Shown: positions 1 to 9,583, counted from the first letter of the stretch. The stretch: 64,000 nt of DNA from Pseudobacteriovorax antillogorgiicola (GCF_900177345.1 NZ_FWZT01000001.1:62001-126000); one strand, 5' to 3'. Numbers and translations are program-made. The notes: generated by a model from the letters alone, not told the origin.

Positions 1-476
1 TCCTACTTGCTATGTGCCTGACCGCACTGCTAGGGCCCAGCTTAAATACGGTAATCTTTGCTATTTCTGCAACCGGTTGGACGAGCGCTGCAAGGCTTGT
101 TCGCGGCCAAGTACTCTCCATTCGCGAACGAGAATTTGTGCTCGCCAGCCAAGCTTTTGGTGCACAAGCAACACGGTTAATGCTCAAGCATATTCTACCC
201 CATACACTAACTCCCCTGATCGTTCATGGAACGTTCTCCCTATCAGGCGTGATTATCGTTGAGGCTGGACTCAGTTATCTTGGCCTCGGAGCCCAAGACT
301 CGACCCTTACCTGGGGTGCCTTGCTTGGCCAAAGTAGCGAGATCGAGCTGAGCCAAGGCCTCCATTTAACTTTGATTCCCGGAGCCGCGATTTTCATGCT
401 CGTGATGTCTCTCAACTTTATCGGCGATGCTCTGCGAGATGTTTTGGACCCCAAGTCTTTGCGAGAACTCAACTGA
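1..476 (+). CDS. Peptide/oligopeptide ABC transporter permease, C-terminal part (DppC/OppC type)
   Basis: This is the C-terminal ~157 residues of an inner-membrane permease of the BPD_transp_1 family. It continues upstream of the window in the frame of base 3. The EAA loop that contacts the ATPase is visible (REREFVLASQAFGA, then KHILPH), followed by hydrophobic segments and the DppC-like ending GDALRDVLDPK. DppC/OppC proteins pair with a DppB-type permease, two ATPases and a periplasmic binding protein to import peptides. The partner genes would lie to the left, outside the window. The exact substrate (dipeptide, oligopeptide, nickel) cannot be told from this fragment. Confidence 0.85.
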   Translation, partial: LLAMCLTALLGPSLNTVIFAISATGWTSAARLVRGQVLSIREREFVLASQAFGAQATRLMLKHILPHTLTPLIVHGTFSLSGVIIVEAGLSYLGLGAQDSTLTWGALLGQSSEIELSQGLHLTLIPGAAIFMLVMSLNFIGDALRDVLDPKSLRELN

Positions 477-543
477 TTAAAACTGGAGCCCCTGGCTTGG
501 ATTCTGTACAATAAGTCTAATGATGGAAAAACTGGGAGCAACC

Positions 544-921
544 ATGAACGGTAAAATCCTTGTGGTCGACGATTCTATGACTGCTCGCAAACTTGTTGTC
601 GACTGCCTTGTCGAGCAAGGCTGTGACGTGATTGAGGCCGTTGATGGCAAAGACGGCTTGGCCAAAATTCAGGAAAATACAGATATTAATCTAATTTTTA
701 GTGATATCAACATGCCTTGGCTATCAGGGCTAGAGATGGTGTCAGAAATCAAGAAGCTGCCTAATCTCGCTCAAATTCCCATCTGCATGCTGACTACCGA
801 AAGTGGTACTGAGTCTGTTGCAGAGGCGAAGAAACTTGGTGTCGATGCTTTTCTAGTGAAGCCTGTTCAAAAAGAACAGCTCATCATGGTCTTAGAAGGT
901 TACCTTAAGGCTGCTGGTTAG
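544..921 (+). CDS. Single-domain CheY-like response regulator
   Basis: This is a 125-residue stand-alone receiver domain with no output domain. The acidic pocket (VVDDS near residue 8), the phospho-acceptor Asp in FSDINMPWLSG, the Thr of MLTTES and the Lys of LVKPV are all present, so it should be phosphorylated by a histidine kinase. I chose ATG 544 because GGGAG sits 5 nt upstream. An in-frame ATG at 520 would add eight residues before the first receiver strand and has no good ribosome-binding site. Its sequence resembles chemotaxis-type CheY proteins, but no chemotaxis gene is adjacent, so the target is unknown. The gene converges on and overlaps the next gene by 17 bp. Confidence 0.88.
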   Translation: MNGKILVVDDSMTARKLVVDCLVEQGCDVIEAVDGKDGLAKIQENTDINLIFSDINMPWLSGLEMVSEIKKLPNLAQIPICMLTTESGTESVAEAKKLGVDAFLVKPVQKEQLIMVLEGYLKAAG

Positions 922-2632
922 CAGCTGTGGGCAACCATGACTCCGGATTTTCTACCATGTACTTAACCAGGCTGTTTCTAAGGTGATCATCGAAGGTTTT
1001 AGGCTGGAGGCGGTCCATAACTTCAACGATGATTTTCTTTTTCTCTGGATCGAGCGTATTGATGTAAGCGTTCTTCAGTGCCACATACTTTTCCGGTACC
1101 TGCTTTCTAAGCCTCGCCAGCTCTTCAGTTGCTGCCTTCTTTAAATTACTTGGGTATCGCGCTGGCCCACTATCCTGCACTGGTTGCTCAGCGGGCTTGC
1201 TCGTTGGTGGCTGAACTGTCGGTGTTTTTCGCTCCACTACTGGAATCGTTGGCTGGCCTAAACTTTGTAGCTCAGCAAAATATCGATAGACTTCGCTGGT
1301 GCTCTGCGTCTTAGGGCTCACTAGCGTGAGGCCACTTACATCTTCAAGGTCTCTGAGAAAGTTATCATCTTCACGAACAAGATTACAAAACTGCTCGAAT
1401 CTCTCTGATACTGACTGGGATTCACTAGTCACAGCAAGCTTGATATAGTCCCGATCAGCATGGGATGCCGGGATTGGAAAACCATGGCCAGGTAATTGAC
1501 GGATGACCCACTCAAAAAACAGGCAAGACAGCATCACAGGCAAGTTCCCATGGATAAGTCCACGGTAGTCTTGCATCCCGTTCACACCTTGTAGTTCGCG
1601 CCATACCTTGCCAAGCTCTTCCGCGAGTTCAGCTTTAAAAATGGGCCCTAGCAAGACTCTCGTAATGTTGGGTAGGTTCTGCTCAAATATCGCGTCCCTC
1701 AAGTAGACTCCAACTTTGCTTTGATAGCTGCTAGCATCAATCTGATTTAGATACTCTGGCCCAGCTTGCCAAACGAGAGCAAAGTCATCCTGATCAGGGC
1801 CTAAAGCAAGGTACTCGTCATCAAGATCGAAGCTCAGAAGACCGTGTTCCATCAACTTACGGCCAAGCCGCTCTAAAACTCTCTGGCGAATGCGATGCGC
1901 AGACCATTGACTGCTCTTACCACGGGCCTTAGGTAGCTCTAGGTCTTTGAACAGTTCTGGAATGCTGTTGCCAAATACACCATCGAGACGGAGCCAACGA
2001 TTCTCCCATTGCATGCTTTTTTCAACCCGCAGCAGTAGAATTTGCTCCAATCCCTGCAAGTCCAACCAGATCGACTGCCACAATCCCAGTGGCCCATGAG
2101 ACCCAAGGTGCCGTTGGGCTCGTGGTTTCTTAGAAACAAGTCGCTCCAGTTCTGAGTACGGCTCACCTAAACCAAACGCTAGCTCGGCTCCAAGTGGTGC
2201 AAGGCCAAGCTCGATCACGAGCCCATTATAGTAGCCCTTGCGCCGCCATGCCTCGCCATCAAATAGAGGTATTACATCAAAGCCTTCAGACTTATTGCCA
2301 CTAAGTAAACGCAGACCTGTTAAAATTTGAAGAATACGTTCGAAGGAAAATATCCGCGATCTTGAGGTAGACGAAACAAATTTTCTATGCTGAACCGGAT
2401 CGAGTAGAATCGTCCGCCGGCCAGCAAGCAATTGCTTCTGTATATTCGAAAGTACGATGCTGAGCGCGCTGAGTTCAACTGCATTGAGCGCTGGTGTGAG
2501 ACCGCTGTCACAAGACAACTCAAGCGGAGTCAGAAACGGAGCTTTCGACGACGAAGCCACCTCGTAGGATCGGACCCACCAAGAGGGATTCATAAACATT
2601 GTACCGAAGCTCGTTTGATTCATAGGACTCAC
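905..2632 (-). CDS. Large protein of unknown function (575 aa)
   Basis: I do not recognise this protein. It has no signal peptide or membrane segment and is probably cytoplasmic. The first ~450 residues look globular. A Pro/Thr-rich linker follows near residues 455-485 (VERKTPTVQPPTSKPAEQP), then a charged, helical C-terminal segment of ~85 residues rich in Lys, Glu and Leu. A basic stretch around residues 235-265 (WSAHRIRQRVLERLGRK) could be a helix-turn-helix-like element, but this is weak. Translation could begin at GTG 2632 or at ATG 2623. The last 17 bp overlap the 3' end of the convergent CheY-like gene. No operon partner is evident. Confidence 0.72.
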   Translation of the reverse strand: MSPMNQTSFGTMFMNPSWWVRSYEVASSSKAPFLTPLELSCDSGLTPALNAVELSALSIVLSNIQKQLLAGRRTILLDPVQHRKFVSSTSRSRIFSFERILQILTGLRLLSGNKSEGFDVIPLFDGEAWRRKGYYNGLVIELGLAPLGAELAFGLGEPYSELERLVSKKPRAQRHLGSHGPLGLWQSIWLDLQGLEQILLLRVEKSMQWENRWLRLDGVFGNSIPELFKDLELPKARGKSSQWSAHRIRQRVLERLGRKLMEHGLLSFDLDDEYLALGPDQDDFALVWQAGPEYLNQIDASSYQSKVGVYLRDAIFEQNLPNITRVLLGPIFKAELAEELGKVWRELQGVNGMQDYRGLIHGNLPVMLSCLFFEWVIRQLPGHGFPIPASHADRDYIKLAVTSESQSVSERFEQFCNLVREDDNFLRDLEDVSGLTLVSPKTQSTSEVYRYFAELQSLGQPTIPVVERKTPTVQPPTSKPAEQPVQDSGPARYPSNLKKAATEELARLRKQVPEKYVALKNAYINTLDPEKKKIIVEVMDRLQPKTFDDHLRNSLVKYMVENPESWLPTAANQQP

Positions 2633-2772
2633 TAACCCATAGCAACAAAAGTAAGTCGTTAAGACGCACTAGTTAAATAGACCAGGCCGGTACTCTAATA
2701 CATGTGGTAATTATTTTAAAGAACTGACTCAAGCATTCTGACCCCTAAAGGCCAATAGACACCAGCTTGCTT

Positions 2773-3285
2773 CTAGGATTGCCTCCAAAGAGCTTCCACC
2801 TGCTCTTGGGCTTTTTTTAAGTCATTGGCTGAAATTCGACATAAGACATAGATTCGATAGGACTCCTCGGCTTGGATCTGCCCCACTGCTTGAATCTTTT
2901 CAAAATAGATATCTCTGATGAGAGCAGCTTCTTGTAGAGCCTGCTCTAGCCCATTCATACCAATTCGACTTATTTCTATCTGATCTTTTTTACTCTTCGA
3001 CACATATGATTGGCGGTTCTTGATCATGTCACCGAGCAGCTCTTTCATGAAATGTGCTGAGGCTTGGCTGCGACTTTGATCGATTCCGAGGGCGAGATCC
3101 TGAACATCAGCTTTCTGATAGACTAGCACGAACCCGTTAGATGCCGTTTTTCTTAGGCCGCCATAGGGCTTACGAAGCCATTCTGGCCTATCCTTCTTGC
3201 TTTTTTCAATGACACGGTGATCGAGCGTTTGGCAGCTGCTTGCAGTCAGGGCAAGAACCATTAGAACCAGCGTTCTCAGAAACAT
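2773..3285 (-). CDS. Putative LPP20-like lipoprotein
   Basis: This is a 170-residue predicted lipoprotein. The N-terminus is a hydrophobic signal ending in the lipobox-like ALTASSC, giving a mature lipidated Cys at residue 18. The mature part contains RPEWLRKPYGG and a helical region with Ala/Ser-rich text followed by a beta-rich end (ESYRIYVLCRIS). This layout resembles LPP20-type lipoproteins, where a P-[ED]-W-[LIV] motif precedes a domain seen in several outer-membrane-associated proteins. The assignment is by pattern only. No Shine-Dalgarno sequence is obvious before the ATG at 3285. It lies between two minus-strand genes with ~75-140 bp gaps, so it is probably transcribed on its own or with its neighbours at low level. 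Confidence 0.7.
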   Translation of the reverse strand: MFLRTLVLMVLALTASSCQTLDHRVIEKSKKDRPEWLRKPYGGLRKTASNGFVLVYQKADVQDLALGIDQSRSQASAHFMKELLGDMIKNRQSYVSKSKKDQIEISRIGMNGLEQALQEAALIRDIYFEKIQAVGQIQAEESYRIYVLCRISANDLKKAQEQVEALWRQS

Positions 3286-3360
3286 GTGAGGTAAGTCCCT
3301 TGAAAATTGGTGACCTCCTATATTTGAGAGATCTAGCCATTAAATCAAGAGTGTTCTTGC

Positions 3361-4065
3361 TCAGGGCTGCGGGTAAAGCTCTTGGATATTGAAGGCATCA
3401 CCTTCACTTAGTTCCCTAGAGTGCATATAGAGTCCAATGAAGGTTTTTGGATGCATCACTGAGTTTTCATCTTCGTCGACAGTTACGTGATCCAGCCCTA
3501 GGAGATGGCCAAACTCGTGGAGGAGAACAGTTTCAGTATCGACGACATAACTCGTGGATTCCACCTCATCGTCTTCGTCCGGTACTACTGTCGAATCTTG
3601 ATATGCATAAATCTCGGCATTCAGAATAATATCACCCTTCACAATCTCGTCAGAACCTGCTGCGTTTTCCCAGACTGTGGTGGCTAGTGTGGTGGAAGGC
3701 TTACCGGTGGTATCAAGCCAGCTTTCCTCGTAGTAAACTACGGTCATTGTATCGTCTAGACTGGTGTAGAGCTCTTCGCCACGGTCTGACTCGGCGATGC
3801 CGCCGAAGCTCAAAACGTTATAACCGACAGCGTCGTTCCAGGTTTGAGCGGCATTTTCCGACGCTTCCACGATCTGATCAGGGGCATTGGCTTCCACAAA
3901 GAACGTCACGGAACCGGTCCACCCTGTGGAGCTATGAAAGGCAACCCCACCTTGATCGTCGGTATTTGAGTCAGGAGTTGTTTCTTCGTCTATGTGATAT
4001 CGCTCTTCGGCAACACCACAGGCCATTTGGATTGAGACTAGAAAAATAAGTAGAGATATTCGCAC
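3361..4065 (-). CDS. Secreted matrixin-like zinc metalloprotease, probable lipoprotein
   Basis: This is a predicted extracytoplasmic zinc protease of the metzincin/matrixin (M10) type. The catalytic helix HEFGHLLGLDH provides three zinc-binding His and the catalytic Glu, and a downstream SVMHP gives the Met-turn; both lie in the last ~60 residues. I place the start at GTG 4065, because GGGAGGA sits 5 nt before it and the signal peptide (ISLLIFLVSIQMAC) begins there. An upstream in-frame ATG at 4104 would add 13 charged residues before the signal. Cys in QMAC may be lipidated. The mature N-terminal region is very acidic (EETTPDSNTDDQGG), as in secreted or low-complexity linkers. No separate propeptide with a cysteine switch is visible. 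Confidence 0.85.
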   Translation of the reverse strand: MRISLLIFLVSIQMACGVAEERYHIDEETTPDSNTDDQGGVAFHSSTGWTGSVTFFVEANAPDQIVEASENAAQTWNDAVGYNVLSFGGIAESDRGEELYTSLDDTMTVVYYEESWLDTTGKPSTTLATTVWENAAGSDEIVKGDIILNAEIYAYQDSTVVPDEDDEVESTSYVVDTETVLLHEFGHLLGLDHVTVDEDENSVMHPKTFIGLYMHSRELSEGDAFNIQELYPQP

Positions 4066-4203
4066 GTCATCCTCCCACACACGAACGTCTCTAGCTTGTG
4101 TCAAGTTCTATGAAACTCTTCGGGCCGCCCTGGGCAAGGATAAGCGAAATTTTCTAGCCGATTTTTTCTATTTTATAACGTAAGTTTACCGGATTTCTTA
4201 CCT

Positions 4204-4947
4204 TCATATTAAGTGCCTAACCCAACTGAGGGTGACACCTTTTCCATGCCTTTTGATAAGCACATCATTTCCGCCATCAACTTTCATTGCATAGTTTTCG
4301 TACTCGACACGGATACCAGATGATATAGTTATGAACAGATCGATAGCTATGGACTGAGACTCACCTATAGCTGTGGTTACAGCCTCTTCTGTTTCGTGGT
4401 AGAAGCGATCAATCCTGACCAAGTGTAAGCTTCCTGCTAGGGACAGCCTCACTGCGGGAGAGATATTCCAAACAAGACCAAGGTTTATCCCTGGTAGCTC
4501 GTAGATTCCCGGCTCTTCAAAGGATTGCTGCTTGGCTGACTCGGATACCGACACACCGAAACCGGTTCCTATGAAGTAGCCAAACCGACTCCCTAAATCC
4601 AAATGAAAGCTATAGCTTCCTCGGACGATGTATCGATCGGTATCATAAAGAAATGAAAGAATTTCTTGCTGGCTGTCGTTGACGTTTTCCCTCGGAATGG
4701 TGCCCTCCCAAGCTCCTGAAAACGCTCCAATGCCCAAACTAAAATTGTGGTCCCGGCGAAAGCCTCGAATCGACCTTTCCCACCGGTGAAGTCTCGACCG
4801 AAACTGCTTAATATCCTCAAATTTCTGCTGGATAAGGTCCTTTAAATCTGGAGAGTCCTCTAAGTCCTCCCGCTCAGCATAGGAGAAACTACTATAAGCC
4901 ATTGATAACAATAAGAATAAAGCAGCAGCTAGGGCCTTCTGTGACAT
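4204..4947 (-). CDS. Exported protein, likely outer-membrane beta-barrel
   Basis: This is a 247-residue protein of unknown function. It starts with a Sec signal peptide (MSQKALAAALFLLLSMAYSS..., cleavage probably after SYA). A short charged helical region (residues ~25-65, rich in Glu, Arg, Lys) is followed by alternating hydrophobic/polar strands with many Gly and aromatic residues (SLGIGAFSGAW, GYFIGTGFGVSVS, GINLGLVWNIS). It ends in WVRHLI. This pattern fits a small outer-membrane barrel with a periplasmic coiled segment. It is divergent from ftsY across a 96-bp intergenic region. No family can be named. Confidence 0.65.
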   Translation of the reverse strand: MSQKALAAALFLLLSMAYSSFSYAEREDLEDSPDLKDLIQQKFEDIKQFRSRLHRWERSIRGFRRDHNFSLGIGAFSGAWEGTIPRENVNDSQQEILSFLYDTDRYIVRGSYSFHLDLGSRFGYFIGTGFGVSVSESAKQQSFEEPGIYELPGINLGLVWNISPAVRLSLAGSLHLVRIDRFYHETEEAVTTAIGESQSIAIDLFITISSGIRVEYENYAMKVDGGNDVLIKRHGKGVTLSWVRHLI

Positions 4948-5043
4948 TGTATAATACCTTTAATTTGCAGGATGCTTGGGATATAAGGGTAGACCTGGCA
5001 CGCTCCTGTCGCATTTATCAAAATACCATTTAAAGAGGAATTC

Positions 5044-6237
5044 ATGGAGAATATGACTCCCCCGCAGAAGCTTTGGGAACTGCTCATTCAGAATACACCA
5101 AATCAAGACCCTCGGATACTCATCCCAGTTCTCGTAGGGGCCAGCATCCTGCTCTTTTTAGCCCTTTATTTCATATTTCGCCCGAAGAAGACTACTTCTA
5201 CCGCTCCCGCTCCTAACAAGACTAGCCCCGAAGCGGAAACCATCAAGCCAGCTTCGCCTTCACAAGAGGCTGAAACCCCTCAAGACACGCAGCCTCAAGA
5301 TGTCAAAGCAATCAAGGAGCTTGATCACGCATCTTGGCTCAGTAAGCTAAAAGGCGGATTGGCCAAGACCCGAGGATCCCTGGTCGATGGGATTGCAGGC
5401 CTTTTCAACCAGCAAAAACTTGATGACGATCTCCTTGAAGAGCTACATGAGAGACTGTTTCGAGCTGACCTTGGCATCGACACTGCTGATACCTTAGTGG
5501 ATCATATCAAAGGTGAGTTCTCTGGCCGTGAACAGAGCCCCACTTGGGATGAAGTAAGGATGAGCCTTAAGGCTCGGGTCGCTGGAATGTTTGCCGATAG
5601 CGAACGGAACCTGAACCAACCTCAAGAAGGGCCTTTTGTGATTCTTGTAGTTGGCGTAAACGGAGTCGGCAAAACGACGAGTATTGGAAAGCTAGCCGCT
5701 CACTTTCTCGCCCAAGACAAAAATGTTTTGCTTTGTGCAGCAGACACCTATCGCGCCGCCGCCATTGACCAGCTCCAAGTTTGGGGTGACCGTTTAGGTT
5801 GCGATGTGATCAAGCATCAACAGGGTGCGGACCCTGCATCAGTAGCTTATGACGGAGTAAAAGCAGCTAAGGCACGGAAGTCAGACGTCCTACTGATCGA
5901 CACCGCGGGCAGACTCCATAACAAAGCCGAACTTATGGACGAACTGGCAAAAATAAGGCGTGTTATCGGTAAGGATCTACCAGAAGCTCCTCATGAAACT
6001 TGGATTGTTGTCGATGCTACCACTGGGCAAAACGCGTTCCAACAAGTGGAAGCGTTTAGCCAGGTTGCACCACTGTCAGGCATAGTTGTGACAAAGCTGG
6101 ACGGCACTGCCAAAGGCGGCGTTGTCATTGGGGTCACCAATAAATTCAAGCTTCCTATTCGCTATATTGGGGTAGGGGAGCAAGCCTCTGATCTTCGAGA
6201 GTTTCAATCAAGCGATTTCGCGGATTCATTATTCTGA
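5044..6237 (+). CDS. ftsY: Signal recognition particle receptor FtsY
   Basis: FtsY is the membrane-associated SRP receptor GTPase. It docks ribosome-nascent-chain-Ffh complexes at the SecYEG translocon. Here the N-terminus has a hydrophobic span (residues ~20-43, ILIPVLVGASILLFLALYF), unusual compared with the soluble, amphipathic E. coli A domain, followed by a Pro/Thr/Glu-rich linker. The N domain follows (from ~residue 95), then the G domain with P-loop GVNGVGKTT near residue 205, DTAGR near 290 and TKLDGTAKGG near 350. GAGG-type ribosome binding (AGAGG) precedes the ATG by 5 nt. The partner SRP RNA gene is at 44521-44646 in this window; ffh is not seen. The stop lies only 7 bp before the convergent tRNA-Val. 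Confidence 0.97.
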   Translation: MENMTPPQKLWELLIQNTPNQDPRILIPVLVGASILLFLALYFIFRPKKTTSTAPAPNKTSPEAETIKPASPSQEAETPQDTQPQDVKAIKELDHASWLSKLKGGLAKTRGSLVDGIAGLFNQQKLDDDLLEELHERLFRADLGIDTADTLVDHIKGEFSGREQSPTWDEVRMSLKARVAGMFADSERNLNQPQEGPFVILVVGVNGVGKTTSIGKLAAHFLAQDKNVLLCAADTYRAAAIDQLQVWGDRLGCDVIKHQQGADPASVAYDGVKAAKARKSDVLLIDTAGRLHNKAELMDELAKIRRVIGKDLPEAPHETWIVVDATTGQNAFQQVEAFSQVAPLSGIVVTKLDGTAKGGVVIGVTNKFKLPIRYIGVGEQASDLREFQSSDFADSLF

Positions 6238-6244
6238 TGGGAGA

Positions 6245-6321
6245 TGGTGGGGTTGCCCAGATTCGAACTGGGGACCTCTACGATGTCAACGTAGCGCTCT
6301 AACCAACTGAGCTACAACCCC
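6245..6321 (-). tRNA. tRNA-Val (anticodon GAC)
   Basis: A full cloverleaf reads on the minus strand. Acceptor GGGGUUG pairs with CAACCCC, and the D arm is GCUC...GAGC. The anticodon stem CUACG/CGUAG encloses loop UUGACAU with anticodon GAC. The T arm contains GUUCGAAU. The 3' CCA is encoded (complement of 6245-6247), with discriminator A. It lies downstream of fusA on the same strand and tail-to-tail with ftsY. Confidence 0.97.
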
Positions 6322-6325
6322 GATG

Positions 6326-6358
6326 AGGAAGTGTTATTTATCCATTCCAACACTTCCT
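6326..6358 (-). terminator. Inverted repeat between fusA and tRNA-Val, possible terminator or processing hairpin
   Basis: A perfect 10-bp inverted repeat (AGGAAGTGTT at 6326-6335 and AACACTTCCT at 6349-6358) with a 13-nt loop lies just after the fusA stop. No T-run follows on the minus strand, so it may be a 3'-end stabilising or processing hairpin rather than an intrinsic terminator. Confidence 0.45.
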
Positions 6359-6373
6359 GTCAAGATTATTTTA

Positions 6374-8455
6374 TCAATAGATTCCCTTGGTCACCCGGTC
6401 GAAGACAGCATTCGGTACTTGCTCATAGGATGAGAAAGTCATGGAGTATGTCGCGCGCCCCTGGGATATGGAGCGCAAACCTGTTGTATAACCGAACATC
6501 TCAGAAAGCGGAGCAATAGCATCGACCTTCTGTAGATGACCTTTCATTCCAACGTTGTTGACCCGAGCACGTCTTGAATTAAGATCGGTCATAACATTCG
6601 AAAGAGACTCTTCTGGAACAAGAATTTCAAGATCCATCACCGGTTCAAGTAGCATCGCCTGTGCATCCTGAAGAGCTTCCCGCAACGCTTGAGACGAGAC
6701 AATTTTAAATGCTGACGCATCAGAGACTTCTCGATCGACCTTGACATCTTTCAAAGTGACTTTCACATCGATCACTGGAAATCCAGCCAGTACCCCGACC
6801 TGCATGGACTCCTCAAGACCCGCCTGAGTGGCCCGCAAGAACTCGTCCGTGAAGCCATCTGCTTTACCAAGCTTATTCTCAAATACGAATCCTTGCCCCT
6901 TCTCAGCAGGCTCTACAGAAATCCCCACACCTGCATACTGGCGAAGTTTCTCGGTTTCTCGTTCGAATACCTTACTTTTAGAAACTTGCTTCGAGATGGT
7001 TTCACGATAGCTAACTTGTGGTTGGCCGACGTTTGCTGCCACCCGAAACTCCCGTAGGAGCCGATCGGTAATGATATCCAGGTGAAGCTCACCCATACCG
7101 CTGATCAGTGTTTGCCCTGTTTCAGAGTCATACTTAACCTTAAAAGTAGGGTCTTCTTTTTCAAGTCTGTCCAGAGCCTTCAGCATCTTATCAGAATCTG
7201 CTGTACTCTTTGGCTCTATGGCAATAGAGATAACGGTCTCGGGGACATCTAGGCTTTCAAGCCTAATGGGGTGCTTAGCGTCACACAAGGTATCCCCTGT
7301 GGCCACCATTTTCAGTCCCGCAAGTGCTACAATATGTCCCGCACCCACCTGATTGACTTCTGTTCTTTGGTTTGCTTCCATCATAAGGATTTTGGACACG
7401 CGCTCCCGCTTACCAAGCCTTGTGTTCAACACAGTTTCGCCGGCTTTAAGAACCCCTGAATAGAGGCGAGCATAGGCCAAATGACCGACATATGGATCAT
7501 TCTGGATCTTGAAAGCCAGCATAGACAGCGGCTCGTCTTCGGTTCTCTTACGGGTGAGACTAGCTTCTTCTTCATCTGCGGAGTAGCCTTTCACAGCAGG
7601 CAGATCTAGCGGCGACGGTAAATAATCGTTGATCGCGTTAAGAAGTGGCTGGATGCCCTTATTTTTAAACGCTGAACCACAGAAAACAGGTACGATTTTC
7701 ATATCAATGGTGGCTTGCCGCGCTGCTCTTTTTAGCTCATCTTCAGAAATTTCTTCGCCTTCTAGAAACTTCTCCATCAGACCATCATCTTGTTCAGCAA
7801 CAAGCTCCACAAGCTGTTCCCGTGCAAGCTCGGCATCGTCCTGAACCTCTTCGGGGACTTCAACCACATTGAAGGCCGCCCCAGTCTCGTCGGACTCCCA
7901 GACATAGGCTTTCATGGTGATCAAATCGACCATACCCACAAACGCATCTTCAGAACCAATAGGAATTTGAAATGCTACAGGATTGGCTGCCAAGCGCTCC
8001 TTCATTGACTCTAAGGTGTTCTCAAATACTGCACCGACTCGATCGAGTTTATTGACAAAAGCAAGCCTTGGAACCTTATACTTATCCGCTTGACGCCATA
8101 CAGTCTCTGATTGGGGTTCGACTCCTGCAACTCCATCGAATACAGCGATGGCACCATCAAGAACTCGAAGAGAACGCTCCACTTCCACGGTGAAGTCTAC
8201 GTGCCCTGGGGTATCGATGATATTAATACAGTGTTCATTCCAAAAGCACGTCGTTGCAGCCGATGTAATGGTTATACCGCGCTCTTGCTCTTGCGCCATC
8301 CAATCCATGGTAGCCGTGCCTTCATGCACTTCGCCGATCTTATGAATTTTTCCGGTGTAAAAAAGAATTCGCTCAGTAGTTGTGGTCTTACCAGCATCGA
8401 TGTGAGCCATGATACCGATATTGCGAACGAGGGTGAGATCTGTGGATTTAGCCAT
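6374..8455 (-). CDS. fusA: Elongation factor G
   Basis: EF-G catalyses GTP-driven translocation of tRNAs and mRNA on the ribosome, and with RRF it recycles ribosomes. The 693-residue length is standard. The G domain shows [13 protein letters not shown] (residues ~17-29), DTPGHVDF, and NKLDR. Domain IV carries the region around [12 protein letters not shown] and the usual C-terminal end ([15 protein letters not shown]). It is the last gene of the str-type cluster rpsL-rpsG-fusA. In E. coli tuf follows directly, but here tuf is located separately next to the tRNA cluster at 21.6 kb. All key GTPase motifs are intact. Confidence 0.98.
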   Translation of the reverse strand: MAKSTDLTLVRNIGIMAHIDAGKTTTTERILFYTGKIHKIGEVHEGTATMDWMAQEQERGITITSAATTCFWNEHCINIIDTPGHVDFTVEVERSLRVLDGAIAVFDGVAGVEPQSETVWRQADKYKVPRLAFVNKLDRVGAVFENTLESMKERLAANPVAFQIPIGSEDAFVGMVDLITMKAYVWESDETGAAFNVVEVPEEVQDDAELAREQLVELVAEQDDGLMEKFLEGEEISEDELKRAARQATIDMKIVPVFCGSAFKNKGIQPLLNAINDYLPSPLDLPAVKGYSADEEEASLTRKRTEDEPLSMLAFKIQNDPYVGHLAYARLYSGVLKAGETVLNTRLGKRERVSKILMMEANQRTEVNQVGAGHIVALAGLKMVATGDTLCDAKHPIRLESLDVPETVISIAIEPKSTADSDKMLKALDRLEKEDPTFKVKYDSETGQTLISGMGELHLDIITDRLLREFRVAANVGQPQVSYRETISKQVSKSKVFERETEKLRQYAGVGISVEPAEKGQGFVFENKLGKADGFTDEFLRATQAGLEESMQVGVLAGFPVIDVKVTLKDVKVDREVSDASAFKIVSSQALREALQDAQAMLLEPVMDLEILVPEESLSNVMTDLNSRRARVNNVGMKGHLQKVDAIAPLSEMFGYTTGLRSISQGRATYSMTFSSYEQVPNAVFDRVTKGIY

Positions 8456-8563
8456 GGCCGGGACATCTCCCTTAGGGAACGAATGCGCCCGGCATTGCCT
8501 AAAAAACCGTCGGCGCCTTCATAGTTAAACAAGTACCAAGACGGTCTTTTTGACTCTAAACGA

Positions 8564-9031
8564 TTACCAGCGGTAGTGAGCGAACGCCTTGTTAGCTTCA
8601 GCCATCTTGTGAACGTCTTCACGCTTCTTGATGGTTGCGCCACGCTTGTTTGCAGCGTCTACAAACTCTGCTGCCAAGCGCTCTTTCATACTTTTACCAC
8701 CACGCTTACGAGCAAAGTCGATCAACCAGCGGATTGCTAGTGCTTGGCGTCGTTCAGGGCGGATTTCGATAGGAACCTGGTAGTTGGAACCACCAACACG
8801 ACGAGATTTCACTTCAAGAAGAGGCTTTGAGTTTTCGACTGCATTCTTGAAGGTTTCGATCGGCTCAAGGCCTTGGCCTTCGATCTCTTCCATCGCGCCG
8901 TAGAATGCTTTCTCAGCAGCTGACTTCTTACCGTGTTTCATCATGCAGTTCATGAATTTGGTTACAAGTTCTTCTTTATACTTAGGATCTGGAAGAACCT
9001 TTCTCTTTTGTGCTACATGGCGACGGGCCAT
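8564..9031 (-). CDS. rpsG: 30S ribosomal protein S7
   Basis: S7 is a primary 16S rRNA binding protein. It nucleates assembly of the 30S head and contacts the E-site tRNA. The 155-residue protein begins with the conserved ARRHVAQKR and [12 protein letters not shown], and ends FAHYRW as in most bacteria. The gene sits 29 bp after rpsL and 108 bp before fusA, so the three genes should be one transcript. In E. coli S7 represses its own operon by binding the rpsL-rpsG spacer. The spacer here is too short to contain the E. coli-style site, so control may differ. Confidence 0.98.
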   Translation of the reverse strand: MARRHVAQKRKVLPDPKYKEELVTKFMNCMMKHGKKSAAEKAFYGAMEEIEGQGLEPIETFKNAVENSKPLLEVKSRRVGGSNYQVPIEIRPERRQALAIRWLIDFARKRGGKSMKERLAAEFVDAANKRGATIKKREDVHKMAEANKAFAHYRW

Positions 9032-9060
9032 CGTCTATCTCCAATGAAAATTCTGTTTAT

Positions 9061-9435
9061 TTAGGCCTTAGGCTTCTTCGCACCGTACTTACTACGGCCC
9101 TGACGACGATTCGCAACTCCAGAAGTATCTAGAGAGCCACGAACGATGTGGTAACGAACACCCGGAAGGTCTTTCACTTTACCACCGCGAACAAGAACAA
9201 CACTATGCTCCTGAAGGTTGTGTCCTTCACCACCAATGTAGGAAGTCACTTCGATACCGTTTGTTAATCGAACCCTAGCTACCTTACGGAGTGCAGAGTT
9301 AGGCTTCTTGGGAGTTGTTGTATAAACTCGAACGCAAACACCGCGTCTTTGAGGGCAGCTTTTAAGTGCTGGAGCCTTAGTTCTGTTTTTCTGTATTGTT
9401 CGCCCTTGGGCGATAATCTGATTGATTGTTGGCAT
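9061..9435 (-). CDS. rpsL: 30S ribosomal protein S12
   Basis: S12 lies at the interface of the 30S decoding centre and controls translational accuracy. At 124 residues it has the standard length. The decoding loops are canonical: [13 protein letters not shown] carries the Lys equivalent to E. coli K42/K43, and [17 protein letters not shown] carries the K87/K88 region whose Asp89 can be beta-methylthiolated. These residues are the wild-type, streptomycin-sensitive forms. The gene is 148 bp downstream of rpoC and begins the rpsL-rpsG-fusA group. The hairpin at 9537-9559 lies in that gap. Confidence 0.98.
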   Translation of the reverse strand: MPTINQIIAQGRTIQKNRTKAPALKSCPQRRGVCVRVYTTTPKKPNSALRKVARVRLTNGIEVTSYIGGEGHNLQEHSVVLVRGGKVKDLPGVRYHIVRGSLDTSGVANRRQGRSKYGAKKPKA

Positions 9436-9536
9436 ACTTCAAAATCCTTACTACAACACCTATCGAGAGGGGTGTATGACTACCAAGCTCTTCGAAAGAA
9501 AGCAAGGTCAAAATTGTACCTTAAGACAAAAATCAA

Positions 9537-9559
9537 GGGCCCTCCTACAGGAGAAGCCC
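9537..9559 (-). terminator. Hairpin between rpoC and rpsL, partial terminator/attenuator
   Basis: On the minus strand, GGGCTTCTCCT pairs with AGGAGGGCCC (one bulge, GT loop). It is followed by TTGATTTTTG, a loose U-rich tract. It lies 25 bp after the rpoC stop and ~100 bp before the rpsL start. This arrangement would reduce, not fully stop, transcription from rpoBC into rpsL-rpsG-fusA. No other structure is evident in the 148-bp spacer. Confidence 0.55.
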
Positions 9560-9583
9560 AAAACCAAAATTTATCCAGTAATC

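Noticed and set aside
5044-6321. tRNA-Val as a prophage or island integration site
   Set aside because: No integrase, direct repeat or foreign genes flank the tRNA; ftsY and fusA lie on either side.
8111-8524. 137-residue plus-strand frame opposite the 5' end of fusA
   Set aside because: It is an antisense shadow of EF-G, which is fully supported on the minus strand.
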